A DNA stretch of 64,000 nt from an uncultured Actinomycetes bacterium (GCA_903827945.1 CAIKKN010000006.1:79621-143620); one strand, 5' to 3'. Counted from the first letter of the stretch, positions 36,716 to 45,470 are shown. Translations and numbers: made by a program. Notes: a model not told the origin generated them from the letters alone.

Positions 36716-37240
36716 TTAAAAAAGCTCCTTGAAATAAAAGGTTGTCGGACGAAGCTCGCCATTTGGCGAAGCAGAATGCGAAGGCATTTCACCTAAACGC
36801 GTCCATTGCAAACTCTGATAGAGGCTATCGGCAACGGAATCGGTTTCTGTGTCCAAAATTAATAGCGACTTCTCGCTCATTCTTGCTTCCATTTCCAATA
36901 GTGAAAGCAGCTTTTTCCCAACCCCAAGACCTTGCTTTTCGCGGGCGACAATGAGTTTCGCTACCTCTGCGCGATGTTTTGCGTTTGGATTCTTTTCAAA
37001 CGCCAATACAACAACACCGATAGGGACCCGCTCCTCTTGCGCATAAACAATTTTTGCATTGCCATGTGAAACATCTGAAAGGATTGAGGACCAGAAAGCC
37101 TCAAGTTCACTTAACGGCGTTTCAAGTAGGTAACCCATTGATGCTCCACTTTGCACTGCCTCATAGAGAAGTTTGGCAAAGGGCAAAGAAAAGTCCTCAA
37201 GCTCTTCGTGAGAAGAGTTGAGGACGTGAAAATCAATCAT
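36716..37240 (-). CDS. GNAT family N-acetyltransferase (second, unrelated copy)
   Basis: 174 residues with a GNAT core: VAKLIVAREKQGLGVGKKLL (acetyl-CoA loop QGLGVG, ~residues 108-113) and LDTETDSVADSLYQSLQWTR at the C-terminal strand. The N-terminal half (MIDFHVLNSSHEELEDF) differs from the neighbouring GNAT, so they are not a recent duplication. It starts 3 bp after ctaF and is probably the last gene of ctaC-ctaD-ctaF. Substrate unknown. Confidence 0.85.
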   Translation of the reverse strand: MIDFHVLNSSHEELEDFSLPFAKLLYEAVQSGASMGYLLETPLSELEAFWSSILSDVSHGNAKIVYAQEERVPIGVVVLAFEKNPNAKHRAEVAKLIVAREKQGLGVGKKLLSLLEMEARMSEKSLLILDTETDSVADSLYQSLQWTRLGEMPSHSASPNGELRPTTFYFKELF

Positions 37241-37243
37241 TAA

Positions 37244-37654
37244 TTAGTGGAGATCAACGTGGTTTGGATTCGGCTTTTCGTACTCAAGAACAAACCCAAA
37301 GATGCTGATAACAAGTGCTCCGATAGCAATAATCGTTAACCACCAACCGATAAGTAGACCCATACCAGCTGCGCACGCAGAGAGCGCGAGTGGAAGTGGC
37401 CACCATGAATGTGGTGAATAGAATCCAAGCTCTCCAGCAGAATCCGCGATTTCACCTTCGAAGTTATCTTCTGGAAGCACTCCATTTGTTCGTTTAGAAA
37501 TGAACCACAAGTAAAAGCCAATAAGGCTCGCTAGGCCACCGCTGAGCATGATGGCAGTGATTCCAAGCGCTTCGCCACCAACCTGCCAGTAAATGACAGT
37601 AATGAGGAAGTAGAAGACTGCAAGCCCTGCGAATAAACGCCAACCAGCTTTCAT
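37244..37654 (-). CDS. ctaF: Cytochrome c oxidase subunit IV (actinobacterial type)
   Basis: 136-residue membrane subunit with about four helices: two at the N-terminus (LFAGLAVFYFLITVIYW, ALGITAIMLSGGLASLIGF), a hydrophilic linker with a SPHSWWPLPLALS segment, and two at the C-terminus. The SPHSWWP motif and position after ctaD identify the actinobacteria-specific CtaF. It is needed for assembly of the aa3 oxidase in this phylum. Confidence 0.92.
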   Translation of the reverse strand: MKAGWRLFAGLAVFYFLITVIYWQVGGEALGITAIMLSGGLASLIGFYLWFISKRTNGVLPEDNFEGEIADSAGELGFYSPHSWWPLPLALSACAAGMGLLIGWWLTIIAIGALVISIFGFVLEYEKPNPNHVDLH

Positions 37655-37696
37655 ATGTGCTACCTAATCCGTTTCTTTTTGATTCGCTACGAAGCG

Positions 37697-39370
37697 TTAG
37701 TGGAGCTTCTCGGTATGGATATCTGGGTGATGCAAGTCGAATGCCGGACGCTCTGAGCGGATACGAGGCATCGACAAGAAATTATGCCGTGGTGGTGGGC
37801 ACGATGTAGCCCATTCCAAAGATGCCCCGTAACCCCAAGGATCATCCACTGTCACCTTTGGGCTGTTTCGAGAAATCCAGACGTTAATAAAGAAAGGAAC
37901 CATGGAAAGGGCGAGAAGCACAGAGCCCACGGTTGAAACTTCGTTCATCCATGTAAATCCATCAGTAGGTAAGTAGTCCGCGTAACGACGAGGGAAACCC
38001 TTGATTCCCAGCCAATGCTGGACAAGGAAGGTCGTGTGGAAACCAAAGAAAAGCGTCCAGAAGTGGATCTTTCCGAGGCGATCATTCAACATGTGACCGG
38101 TGAATTTAGGCCACCAGAAATAGAAGCCTCCGAACATTGCAAATACAACGGTTCCAAAGAGTACGTAATGGAAGTGCGCCACGACAAAGTATGAAGCCGA
38201 TACAGCAAAATCCATTGGCGGTGAAGCCAAAATAATTCCAGTTAATCCACCGAACAAGAAGGTAATCAGGAATCCGATAATGAAAAGCATCGGTGTTTCA
38301 AAGGTGAGAGCGCCTCTCCACATAGTTCCGATCCAGTTGAAGAACTTAACTCCTGTAGGCACTCCGATAAGGAATGTCATAAATGAAAAGAAAGGGAGCA
38401 GCACTTGTCCGCTGGCAAACATATGGTGAGCCCAAACAGAAACTGAAAGTGCGGAGATCGCAATTGTTGCTGCAATCAAGCCCTTGTAACCAAAAACTGG
38501 CTTGCGGGAGAAAACAGGAAGAATTTCTGTGGCGATTCCAAAAAATGGAAGAGCCAAAATGTAAACCTCTGGATGTCCAAAGAACCAGAAGAGATGTTGC
38601 CACAGCATGGCTCCACCGTTCGCTGGATCAAAGAGATGCGAACCAAAGAGTCGATCCGATTCCAGTCCAAGGAAGGCTGCTGCAAGTGGTGGGAAGGCAA
38701 GCAGAACGAGAATTGAAGTGAGAAGCACATTCCATGTAAAGATAGACATACGAAACATCGTCATTCCAGGCGCGCGCATTGTGAAGATTGTCGTAATGAA
38801 GTTAACGCCGGAAAGAATTGTTCCGATACCACCCATAGCTAAACCGATAATCCAAAGGTCACCACCTATGCCCGGTGAATATTGCGAGTTAGCAAGTGGT
38901 GCGTATGCAGTCCAGCCGAAGGAAGCAGCTCCCCCGGGACTTAAGAATCCTGCGAATGCCATCAATCCACCGAAGAGATACATCCAGTAGGAGAACATGT
39001 TTAAGCGAGGGAATGATACGTCGGCCGCGCCAATTTGAAGCGGCATGATGACGTTAGCAAATCCTACAAAAAGAGGGGTCGCAAACATAAGTAGCATGAT
39101 TGTTCCGTGCATAGTGAAAAATTGGTTGTACTGCTCCATGCTGAAGAATTGAAGACCAGGAGCTGTCAATTCACTTCGAAGGGCTAAAGCAAGAATTCCA
39201 CCAATGATGAACCACGTGAAAGAAGTGATCAGGTACATGTAACCAATGGTCTTGTGGTCTGTTGAGGTTACCCACTTAACGAATAGGCGACCTTTGCTCT
39301 CTTTACGCGTTGCGCCAGATGAATAACTTGAGGCAAGGGAAGGCGCTGTTGGCTCTACAAACGTTGTCAT
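37697..39370 (-). CDS. ctaD: Cytochrome c oxidase subunit I
   Basis: Catalytic subunit of the aa3 oxidase, 557 residues and twelve helices. Haem and copper ligands are present: MHGTIMLL (haem a), FGHPEVYIL with the His-Tyr pair, VWAHHMF (CuB), and [11 protein letters not shown] (haems a and a3). Proton-channel residues are kept: [12 protein letters not shown] (D channel) and VPTGVKFF (K channel). Unusually, the segment before the last haem ligands reads [17 protein letters not shown], with Ala392 at the place of the usual Mg/Mn-binding Asp (T-D-T-Y or H-D-T-Y in relatives). Confidence 0.96.
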   Translation of the reverse strand: MTTFVEPTAPSLASSYSSGATRKESKGRLFVKWVTSTDHKTIGYMYLITSFTWFIIGGILALALRSELTAPGLQFFSMEQYNQFFTMHGTIMLLMFATPLFVGFANVIMPLQIGAADVSFPRLNMFSYWMYLFGGLMAFAGFLSPGGAASFGWTAYAPLANSQYSPGIGGDLWIIGLAMGGIGTILSGVNFITTIFTMRAPGMTMFRMSIFTWNVLLTSILVLLAFPPLAAAFLGLESDRLFGSHLFDPANGGAMLWQHLFWFFGHPEVYILALPFFGIATEILPVFSRKPVFGYKGLIAATIAISALSVSVWAHHMFASGQVLLPFFSFMTFLIGVPTGVKFFNWIGTMWRGALTFETPMLFIIGFLITFLFGGLTGIILASPPMDFAVSASYFVVAHFHYVLFGTVVFAMFGGFYFWWPKFTGHMLNDRLGKIHFWTLFFGFHTTFLVQHWLGIKGFPRRYADYLPTDGFTWMNEVSTVGSVLLALSMVPFFINVWISRNSPKVTVDDPWGYGASLEWATSCPPPRHNFLSMPRIRSERPAFDLHHPDIHTEKLH

Positions 39371-39372
39371 AT

Positions 39373-40110
39373 TTATGCCACCTTCACTGAGTTGATGTAC
39401 GTCTGATAGTCAGCAGGTGAAACTACTTTCACCTTGAAAAGCATTTGTGAATGAGCACGTCCACACAAGATGTTGCATCGACCTGGGAACTCACCAATCT
39501 TGTTGGCAGTAAATTCAAGATGATTTTCGACGCCCGGAAGTGTTTGCATTTGAATCATAAATTCTGGAATCCAGAATCCGTGAACAACGTCATTTGAGGT
39601 CAACGTGAAACGAACTTTCTCACCTTGAGGCAAGACTAGGACTGGGGTTTGATCTGGGGTACCAGTGACCGTTGGTTTGTTTGCAGCATCGTCATAGGTG
39701 AACTGCCACGACCATTGGATTGCATTCACATGGATGCTGTGCTGAGCTGGAGACTTATCAATATGAGTAATCTTTGTTTCAGCCTTCGCTGTGTAAAAGA
39801 AAAGAACTGCAACGATGATGAATGGGATAACTGTGTAAGCGATTTCAACTGGAACGTTGTATTGCGTCTGTCGTGGAAAGTCTTCGTTCTTCTTGCGGTG
39901 GAAAAACACTGGCCACAGAATCAGAATCGCTGTGAGCACTCCGACTACACCGGCTGTAATCCATGCACCAATCCACAGTGAGTGAGAATTTTCGTTCACT
40001 GAAGATGCATCAGGTGAATACCCACCAGAGGCAAAAGCTGAACTCTGTGAGGCGAGAACCGCCACCAAGAGTGAGCCTAGGGCGAGCGTGGATTTGAAGG
40101 CTTTTCGCAT
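39373..40110 (-). CDS. ctaC: Cytochrome c oxidase subunit II
   Basis: CuA-containing subunit, 245 residues: signal-like N-terminus ([19 protein letters not shown]), two membrane helices, and the C-terminal cupredoxin domain. CuA ligands are HGFWIPEF (His) and [12 protein letters not shown] (Cys212, Cys216, His220, Met223). In nearly all relatives the motif is C-x-E-x-C, where the Glu also binds Mg/Mn. Here that residue is Ile214. A TATCCT box ends exactly 6 nt before the ATG. It heads ctaC-ctaD-ctaF. Confidence 0.95.
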   Translation of the reverse strand: MRKAFKSTLALGSLLVAVLASQSSAFASGGYSPDASSVNENSHSLWIGAWITAGVVGVLTAILILWPVFFHRKKNEDFPRQTQYNVPVEIAYTVIPFIIVAVLFFYTAKAETKITHIDKSPAQHSIHVNAIQWSWQFTYDDAANKPTVTGTPDQTPVLVLPQGEKVRFTLTSNDVVHGFWIPEFMIQMQTLPGVENHLEFTANKIGEFPGRCNILCGRAHSQMLFKVKVVSPADYQTYINSVKVA

Positions 40111-40116
40111 TGGGCA

Positions 40117-40122
40117 AGGATA
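40117..40122 (-). promoter_or_regulatory. Candidate -10 box of ctaC (leaderless)
   Basis: The minus strand reads TATCCT, then TGCCCA, then ATG, a 6-nt spacing. Confidence 0.55.
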
Positions 40123-40165
40123 CTTGCCAGCCTCCCCTGTATTCGCCCACCGCCACTTTCAGGGG

Positions 40166-40171
40166 TACCGT
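40166..40171 (+). promoter_or_regulatory. Candidate -10 box of the class V aminotransferase-like gene
   Basis: The plus strand reads TACCGT, 7 nt before the GTG at 40179. It is why I prefer that start over the GTG at 40173. Confidence 0.4.
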
Positions 40172-40178
40172 AGTGAGC

Positions 40179-41225
40179 GTGGTTCCCATCACAAGTTCAT
40201 TCCAATCAGAGTCGCCCCTCCATCCGAAGGCAGCCAAGCTGCTCAGTGAGGTCTTCGAGCGCGGCTGGGCTGACCCTGCAAAAATTCATGAACCATCTAG
40301 GCAACTTGGGCGCCTTCTCCAAGAAGCAAAGGAAACTTTTTCCGCAGCCTTTGGGGTGAGATCTGATGAAATCTACTTTCTCGGTGAACCTCCTTTGGGC
40401 TTCCATTTAGGAATTAGTGGTCTGCTGACGCCAGAGTCGTGTCTCTACTTCTCAGGAACCGATCGCGCGCCAGTGCATGCACTTGTGAGCCATCGCCGAG
40501 GGCAGAATTTGAGCGCCCTCGAATCAGTGAGCGAGAAGGGAACCTCACGCGATGTTCTTGTCTACCAACCGATCAATCCTGAAACCGGCATTTTCTCCCC
40601 GCATCCAGAGAATTTCTTAGGTAAGGTTTTTGTTGATAACACTGCTTATGGAGTGCGCGCCGAGCTCCCAGAGAACTGGGCCACTGCCATGTGGCAATCG
40701 CGCTCGTGGCAAGGACCAGCAGGCTTAGGCGTAATTGCAATTAAGAATGAGACGAGTTGGCGCAATCCTCTGCCTCATACAGATGCTTCAAAGGTTCCTC
40801 AATCTTTTTCCATCCCTCTTGCACTTACTACCGCAGTCGCCCTTGAATCTTTCACGGCTGATTACAATGAAGCGCGCACGCGAACAATTGAATTTCGTGA
40901 AAGAATTTCACGTTATCTAATTCAAAAAATTGGTGATGTATCCGTTGTCGGCGAAGATTTGCAAACTTCCCCATACTTACTTTCAGCAATAATTGCAGGC
41001 GTTGATTCTGAAAAGCTCGTCAGTGATTTGAACGCACGCGGTATTGCAATTGATACGGGATCAGCCTGTATGAGCGGCAGTCTGGCGCCGAGCCATGTTC
41101 TGGCTGCAATGGGCTTGTCAGTAACAGGCAATATTAGAATCACCCTGCACCCGCAAATAAATAATTCTGATATCGAGAATTTACTTCATCATCTGCGCGA
41201 ATTGATTTTGCAACAGCGAAATTAG
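40179..41225 (+). CDS. Cysteine desulfurase-like protein lacking the PLP lysine
   Basis: 348 residues of class V aminotransferase (NifS/IscS) fold. The C-terminal catalytic Cys loop is intact (DTGSACMSGS, Cys297), as is the IRITLHP segment carrying the substrate-carboxylate Arg. The PLP-lysine motif, usually S-x-H-K-x-x-G-P-x-G-x-G, reads QSRSWQGPAGLG, so His and Lys are replaced by Arg175 and Ser176. The pyridine-binding Asp is kept in VDNTAYG. It is therefore unlikely to work as an ordinary desulfurase. Neighbours erpA and nadA suggest a link to Fe-S or sulfur handling. Start codon uncertain. Confidence 0.82.
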   Translation: MVPITSSFQSESPLHPKAAKLLSEVFERGWADPAKIHEPSRQLGRLLQEAKETFSAAFGVRSDEIYFLGEPPLGFHLGISGLLTPESCLYFSGTDRAPVHALVSHRRGQNLSALESVSEKGTSRDVLVYQPINPETGIFSPHPENFLGKVFVDNTAYGVRAELPENWATAMWQSRSWQGPAGLGVIAIKNETSWRNPLPHTDASKVPQSFSIPLALTTAVALESFTADYNEARTRTIEFRERISRYLIQKIGDVSVVGEDLQTSPYLLSAIIAGVDSEKLVSDLNARGIAIDTGSACMSGSLAPSHVLAAMGLSVTGNIRITLHPQINNSDIENLLHHLRELILQQRN

Positions 41226-41227
41226 CG

Positions 41228-42217
41228 TTATCCAATCAAACTTGGATGTAAGTGGGGTTCCACTTCTGCTGCGGCTAGATTGCCGTATGCCTCAGTAAAA
41301 CGTTCCAAGAATTCATCTTTATTGAATCGATATTCCTGAGTTCCCTTGTTCTCCAAGCAATACGTCGCTAGTAACGAACCTATCTGCGCGCAACGCTCGT
41401 GAGACAAGCCCCAGGAAAGACCAGCTAGAAAACCTGACCTAAAGTTATCGCCAACACCTGTGGGGTCAACCTTTGCTCGCTCCTTTGGGGTGGCGACATT
41501 GATTGTCTCTTTCCCGTGTTCCTCAATACGAGCCCCCTGCGAACCCAAAGTGGTGACTCGAATTTCAACTTGATCGAAAAGTTCGGAATCACTCCAGCCG
41601 GTTTTTTGAAGAGTAAGTGCAAGTTCATATTCATTTAAAAATAGGTATTTGGCGCCTTGGATGAGCAACTTAATTTCGCGGCCATCCATACGCGCTAACT
41701 GTTGTGAAGGGTCGGCGGCGAATGCAATACCAAACTGCCGAGCAGTTTCTGAATATCTAATCATTGCTTGCGGATCATCTGGGGAGATGATCAATAAATC
41801 TAAATTTCCAACTTTTTCGATGATGGGAGTTAATTCAATTTCCCGAGCTTCACTCATTGCGCCTGGGAAAAATGAAGCGATTTGATTGTGCTCAAGATCT
41901 GTCGTCACCATAAAGGTCGCCGTATAAAGCGTCTGCGAAATCTTTACATGCGAGGTGTCCACGCCGTGACGTTTTAGCCATGCGTCGTAGTCCGGCCAAT
42001 CTTTTCCAACGGCTGCAATCAAAATTGGCGTAAGGCCAAGTGCCCCCATGCCGAATGAGATATTTGCAGCACATCCCCCGCGACGAATCTCTAGAGAATC
42101 GACGAGAAAGGAGAGAGAAACGTTTGTGAGTGCGCCATCGACAAGCGAGTCCTTGAATTTGCCTTCAAAAGTCATCAAGTGATCGTTTCCGACCGACCCG
42201 GCCACACCAATTCGCAT
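41228..42217 (-). CDS. PfkB family carbohydrate/nucleoside kinase
   Basis: 329-residue ribokinase-fold kinase. N-terminal substrate motif GGCAANISFGMGALGL (~residues 47-62) and C-terminal ATP/catalytic motif DPTGVGDNFRSGFLAGL with the catalytic Asp (~257). The mycobacterial adenosine kinase gene (adoK) lies near ctaC in a similar position, so adenosine kinase is possible, but the protein could equally use a sugar. TAGCCT ends exactly 6 nt before the ATG. It converges with the desulfurase-like gene, 2 bp apart. Confidence 0.85.
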   Translation of the reverse strand: MRIGVAGSVGNDHLMTFEGKFKDSLVDGALTNVSLSFLVDSLEIRRGGCAANISFGMGALGLTPILIAAVGKDWPDYDAWLKRHGVDTSHVKISQTLYTATFMVTTDLEHNQIASFFPGAMSEAREIELTPIIEKVGNLDLLIISPDDPQAMIRYSETARQFGIAFAADPSQQLARMDGREIKLLIQGAKYLFLNEYELALTLQKTGWSDSELFDQVEIRVTTLGSQGARIEEHGKETINVATPKERAKVDPTGVGDNFRSGFLAGLSWGLSHERCAQIGSLLATYCLENKGTQEYRFNKDEFLERFTEAYGNLAAAEVEPHLHPSLIG

Positions 42218-42223
42218 GAGCGC

Positions 42224-42229
42224 AGGCTA
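42224..42229 (-). promoter_or_regulatory. Candidate -10 box of the PfkB kinase (leaderless)
   Basis: The minus strand reads TAGCCT, then GCGCTC, then ATG, a 6-nt spacing. Confidence 0.55.
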
Positions 42230-42255
42230 CTTAAAGTTTAGAGAAAAGAAGCGGA

Positions 42256-42615
42256 TTAGTTGAATGAATCGCCACACGCGCAAGAACCTTGCGCATTTGG
42301 ATTATCAATCGTGAAACCCTGCTTTTCGATTGTGTCCACGAAATCTACAGAAGCGCCCATTAAATAAGGGGTACTCATTTTGTCGGTCACAACTTTGACT
42401 GCGCCAAATTCGGTAACTGTGTCCCCATCGAGTGCACGGTCATCAAAATAGAGTTGGTAGCGCAAGCCTGAACATCCGCCAGGTTGGACTGCGACACGCA
42501 AACTCAGATCGTCGCGACCTTCTTGAGCCAAGAGAGCAGCCACTTTTACTGCAGCGGTGTCAGTCAAAAGAATGCCTGTTGCTGTACTTGTAATATTCAC
42601 TTCTGTGGTGCTCAT
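42256..42615 (-). CDS. erpA: Iron-sulfur cluster insertion protein ErpA (HesB/IscA family)
   Basis: A-type Fe-S carrier of 119 residues that delivers clusters to target enzymes. The three conserved Cys are present: GCSGLRYQLYFDD (~Cys49) and the C-terminal pair in SCACGDSFN (~Cys112 and 114). A good ribosome-binding site (AAGGAGAG) precedes the ATG. It is divergent from nadA, a 4Fe-4S enzyme and a plausible client. Confidence 0.93.
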   Translation of the reverse strand: MSTTEVNITSTATGILLTDTAAVKVAALLAQEGRDDLSLRVAVQPGGCSGLRYQLYFDDRALDGDTVTEFGAVKVVTDKMSTPYLMGASVDFVDTIEKQGFTIDNPNAQGSCACGDSFN

Positions 42616-42682
42616 AGCTCTCCTTGTTTTCTAACCCGATAAAACCTAAATAAAAGAATACTGCAAAAAGAGGACTCTGGAT

Positions 42683-42688
42683 TAGTGT
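42683..42688 (+). promoter_or_regulatory. Candidate -10 box of nadA (leaderless)
   Basis: The plus strand reads TAGTGT, then AGAGCC, then ATG, a 6-nt spacing. Confidence 0.55.
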
Positions 42689-42694
42689 AGAGCC

Positions 42695-43837
42695 ATGGCA
42701 CTCACCGACTTGCTGCTCCTTGGCCAGAATTCTGACCTATTAAGCGAGCGAGGCGTCTCATGCGATGGGGCTCTGCCCTCTCCCAGTGATCCTTCACTCC
42801 TAGAACGCGCCCTGGCTGCAAAGAATTCCCTAGGTTCTAGAGCAATGATTTTGGGTCACCACTACCAGCGCGATGAAGTCATCGCCTTCGCAGATATAAC
42901 CGGTGACTCGTTTAAGTTGGCTCAGGCAGCAGCCTCCAATCCAACGGCTGAATTGGTCTTCTTTTGCGGTGTTCACTTTATGGCCGAGTCTGCAGATGTA
43001 TTAACCACTTCGCGCCAAAAAGTGATTCTTCCCGACTTGGCTGCCGGCTGCTCTATGGCAGATATGGCCTCACTGACAGCCGTGCAAGACTGCTGGAAAG
43101 TTCTGGAAAAACTTGGCGTGGCATCCAAAACACTTCCTATTACCTACATGAATTCAACGGCAGCCATTAAATCTTTCACTGGTGAAAACGGCGGCACAGT
43201 GTGTACTTCATCCAATGCAGAACGCGCAATGTCGTGGGCTTTTGAATCAGCCGAGAAGATTCTTTTTCTTCCCGATCAACACCTCGGTCGAAATACTGCA
43301 GTTCTAAAATTGGGAATTTCACTTGAAGAATGCCAGGTTTGGAATCCGTGGAAACCAAATGGTGGATTAAGCGACCAAGAAATTAGAGACGCGAAGGTCT
43401 TGTTGTGGAGAGGTCACTGTTCAGTTCACGGGCGCTTCACGACGGAGAATATTTCCGATATCCGCTCTCGCGTACAAGGAGTTCAGGTGCTAGTTCACCC
43501 AGAATGCCAGCATGATGTTGTTTCACATTCAGATGTCGTCGGAAGCACGGAATTCATAATCAAGACAGTTGAAAATTCGCCACCAGGCAGCAAGTGGGCT
43601 ATCGGGACCGAGCTCAATCTCGTACAACGACTGGCCAAAGCTCACACTGACAAAGAGATTTACTTTCTCGATAAGACGGTCTGCTATTGCTCGACCATGA
43701 ACCGCATTGACTTGCCTCACTTAGTTTGGGCCCTTGAATCTGCGGTCTCTGGCCGCGTGGTCAACCAAATTGTTGTAGAGGCAAACGTGGCGCACTTCGC
43801 ACGAGTTGCGCTGGAGCGAATGCTGGCTCTACCGTAA
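42695..43837 (+). CDS. nadA: Quinolinate synthase
   Basis: Condenses iminoaspartate and dihydroxyacetone phosphate to quinolinate in NAD synthesis, using an oxygen-sensitive 4Fe-4S cluster. The 380-residue product has ILGHHYQRDEVIAFADITGDS near residue 52 (as ILGHHYQRDE and ADITGDS), Cys ligands in DLAAGCSMADMA, VCTSSNAE and VCYCSTMNRIDL, and HPECQHDVV. nadB and nadC are not adjacent. It is presumably followed in the same transcript by the DUF3043 gene. Confidence 0.95.
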   Translation: MALTDLLLLGQNSDLLSERGVSCDGALPSPSDPSLLERALAAKNSLGSRAMILGHHYQRDEVIAFADITGDSFKLAQAAASNPTAELVFFCGVHFMAESADVLTTSRQKVILPDLAAGCSMADMASLTAVQDCWKVLEKLGVASKTLPITYMNSTAAIKSFTGENGGTVCTSSNAERAMSWAFESAEKILFLPDQHLGRNTAVLKLGISLEECQVWNPWKPNGGLSDQEIRDAKVLLWRGHCSVHGRFTTENISDIRSRVQGVQVLVHPECQHDVVSHSDVVGSTEFIIKTVENSPPGSKWAIGTELNLVQRLAKAHTDKEIYFLDKTVCYCSTMNRIDLPHLVWALESAVSGRVVNQIVVEANVAHFARVALERMLALP

Positions 43838-43841
43838 CCAC

Positions 43842-44384
43842 ATGAGCGAAGATAAAACCCCTAATAGCGATAGCAAGAAGAATCGTCCGACTCCAAAGCG
43901 TAAAGAGGCTGAGGCGGCGCGAAAAGTGAATTCGCTGTCACCAGCCACAACAAAAGAAGGTCGTGCTCGCGAGAAGCAACTATCCCGCGAAAAGCGCGCA
44001 GAGGCGAGAGTCGCCTACATGCGCGGTGATGAGAACGCACTTCCAGCAAGAGACCGCGGCGTAGCAAAGCGTTGGGTTCGAAATTACATCGACTCACGTC
44101 GCACTATCGGTGAATATTTTATGCCACTTATTTTTGCGGTCCTGGTTCTCACAGTAATTCCAAATAGATACGTACAACTTGCCGCTATTTTCTCAATGTA
44201 CTTAGTAATGCTGTACACCTTTGTTTCGGGATTCTTTATGACCCGAAAGATTCGCAAGGAAGTCGAAGCTCGCTTCCCTGGAGAGCCAACAAAGGGTATT
44301 GGAATGTACGGCTTCCTTCGATCAACACAGATGCGCAGAATGCGTGCGCCATCCCCACAGGTAGCGCATGGAGATACTTTCTAG
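43842..44384 (+). CDS. DUF3043 membrane protein
   Basis: 180 residues. A highly charged Lys/Arg/Glu-rich N-terminal half (about residues 1-75), two hydrophobic helices (YFMPLIFAVLVLTVI and LAAIFSMYLVMLYTFVSGFF), then a basic tail. This is the actinobacterial DUF3043 pattern, with RAYxxxGR-like GIGMYGFLRSTQMRRMRAP at the C-terminus. No function is known. The ATG at 43842 lies 4 bp after nadA; an in-frame start inside nadA at 43806 is unlikely. It ends at a terminator shared with the convergent aldo/keto reductase. Confidence 0.85.
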   Translation: MSEDKTPNSDSKKNRPTPKRKEAEAARKVNSLSPATTKEGRAREKQLSREKRAEARVAYMRGDENALPARDRGVAKRWVRNYIDSRRTIGEYFMPLIFAVLVLTVIPNRYVQLAAIFSMYLVMLYTFVSGFFMTRKIRKEVEARFPGEPTKGIGMYGFLRSTQMRRMRAPSPQVAHGDTF

Positions 44385-44407
44385 CAGTTTCTGTCGAATC
44401 TTAAACT

Positions 44408-45409
44408 TTAAGCCCGAGGATTCGGGCTTTCTGTTTTTGCGGGGTCAGTCTCTGGAAGTGAACCCAAAGCGTTATCAATCTGCTTCATAACTTCGGCAGA
44501 AAGCTTTACACCCGAAGCCTTAACATTTTCTTTGACTTGTGAAGGTTTTGTTGCTCCCATAATTACAGATGAGACATTTGTGTTTTGCAAAGCCCAAGCA
44601 AGAGCTAATTGCGACATAGTGAGATCCACTGAATCAGCAATGGGTTTCAGATTCTGTACGGCTTCTAACACCTCATCGCGCATCCAACGAGAAATCATAT
44701 TTGCGCCACCTTTTTTGTCGCCGGCGCGAGAACCAGCAGGTGCTTTCTTGCCTGGCAAATACTTTCCGGTTAAAACTCCTTGGGCGATCGGAGACCAGAC
44801 AATTTGACCGATTCCTTCGCGCTCGCAAAGAGGAACAACCTTCTTCTCAATTACTCTCCACAACGCTGAATATTGCGGCTGGCTTGAAACGAAACGGTTA
44901 AAGTTATTTTCTTTTTGGAATTTGAGTGCGAGGGCAATTTGATCGGCATCCCACTCGGAGAAGCCTATGTAGTGAACTTTGCCTTGCCGAATTAAGTCTT
45001 CAAATGCGCGAAGAGTCTCTTCGATAGGTGTCTCAACATCAAAACGATGCGCCTGATATAAATCAATATGGTCGGTATTCAATCGTTTGAGAGAAGCATG
45101 AACTGATTCCATAATATGTTTGCGAGATAAGCCACGGTCGTTCTTGCCCGTACCAGTAGGCCAATAAACCTTTGTGAAAAGCTCATAGGATTCTCTGCGA
45201 ACGCCTTTTAGGGCTTTTCCCAGCACGGTCTCAGCGCGGGTACCCGCATACACATCTGCAGTATCAAGGGTTGTAATTCCCACATCAAGAGCGGCACGTA
45301 CGCATTTGATTGCCGCTTCCTCTTCCACCTGGGAACCGTGTGTAATCCAGTTTCCGTAAGAAATTTCCGAGACATACATTCCTGAACTTCCAAGGCGACG
45401 ATATTCCAT
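44408..45409 (-). CDS. Aldo/keto reductase (Kv-beta/YghZ-like)
   Basis: NADPH-dependent oxidoreductase of 333 residues and TIM-barrel fold. The catalytic tetrad is visible: Asp and Tyr in LDTADVYAGTRAE (~residues 48-60), Lys in ELFTKVYWPTG (~80), His in DLYQAHRFD (~120). The C-terminal cofactor loop VIMGATKPSQVKENV is typical. Substrate unknown. Its last codons (SPNPRA) encode the stem of a terminator for the opposing gene. TAGCCT ends 7 nt before the ATG. Confidence 0.9.
   Translation of the reverse strand: MEYRRLGSSGMYVSEISYGNWITHGSQVEEEAAIKCVRAALDVGITTLDTADVYAGTRAETVLGKALKGVRRESYELFTKVYWPTGTGKNDRGLSRKHIMESVHASLKRLNTDHIDLYQAHRFDVETPIEETLRAFEDLIRQGKVHYIGFSEWDADQIALALKFQKENNFNRFVSSQPQYSALWRVIEKKVVPLCEREGIGQIVWSPIAQGVLTGKYLPGKKAPAGSRAGDKKGGANMISRWMRDEVLEAVQNLKPIADSVDLTMSQLALAWALQNTNVSSVIMGATKPSQVKENVKASGVKLSAEVMKQIDNALGSLPETDPAKTESPNPRA
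44410..44438 (+). terminator. Intrinsic terminator after DUF3043, embedded in the AKR coding end
   Basis: AAGCCCGA-GGAT-TCGGGCTT, an 8-bp perfect stem with a 4-nt loop, followed by TCTGTTTTT on the plus strand. It is 25 bp after the DUF3043 stop and overlaps the last codons of the opposite-strand reductase gene. Confidence 0.85.
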
Positions 45410-45416
45410 GCAAAGA

Positions 45417-45422
45417 AGGCTA
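45417..45422 (-). promoter_or_regulatory. Candidate -10 box of the aldo/keto reductase
   Basis: The minus strand reads TAGCCT, 7 nt before the ATG at 45409. Confidence 0.45.
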
Positions 45423-45470
45423 CTATCAGAACTCTAAAAATACTACCGAGAAAGATTGAGGCAGCGGGGC

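Noticed and set aside
43806..43841. Longer DUF3043 reading frame starting inside nadA
   Set aside because: The ATG at 43842, just after the nadA stop, gives the normal family N-terminus.
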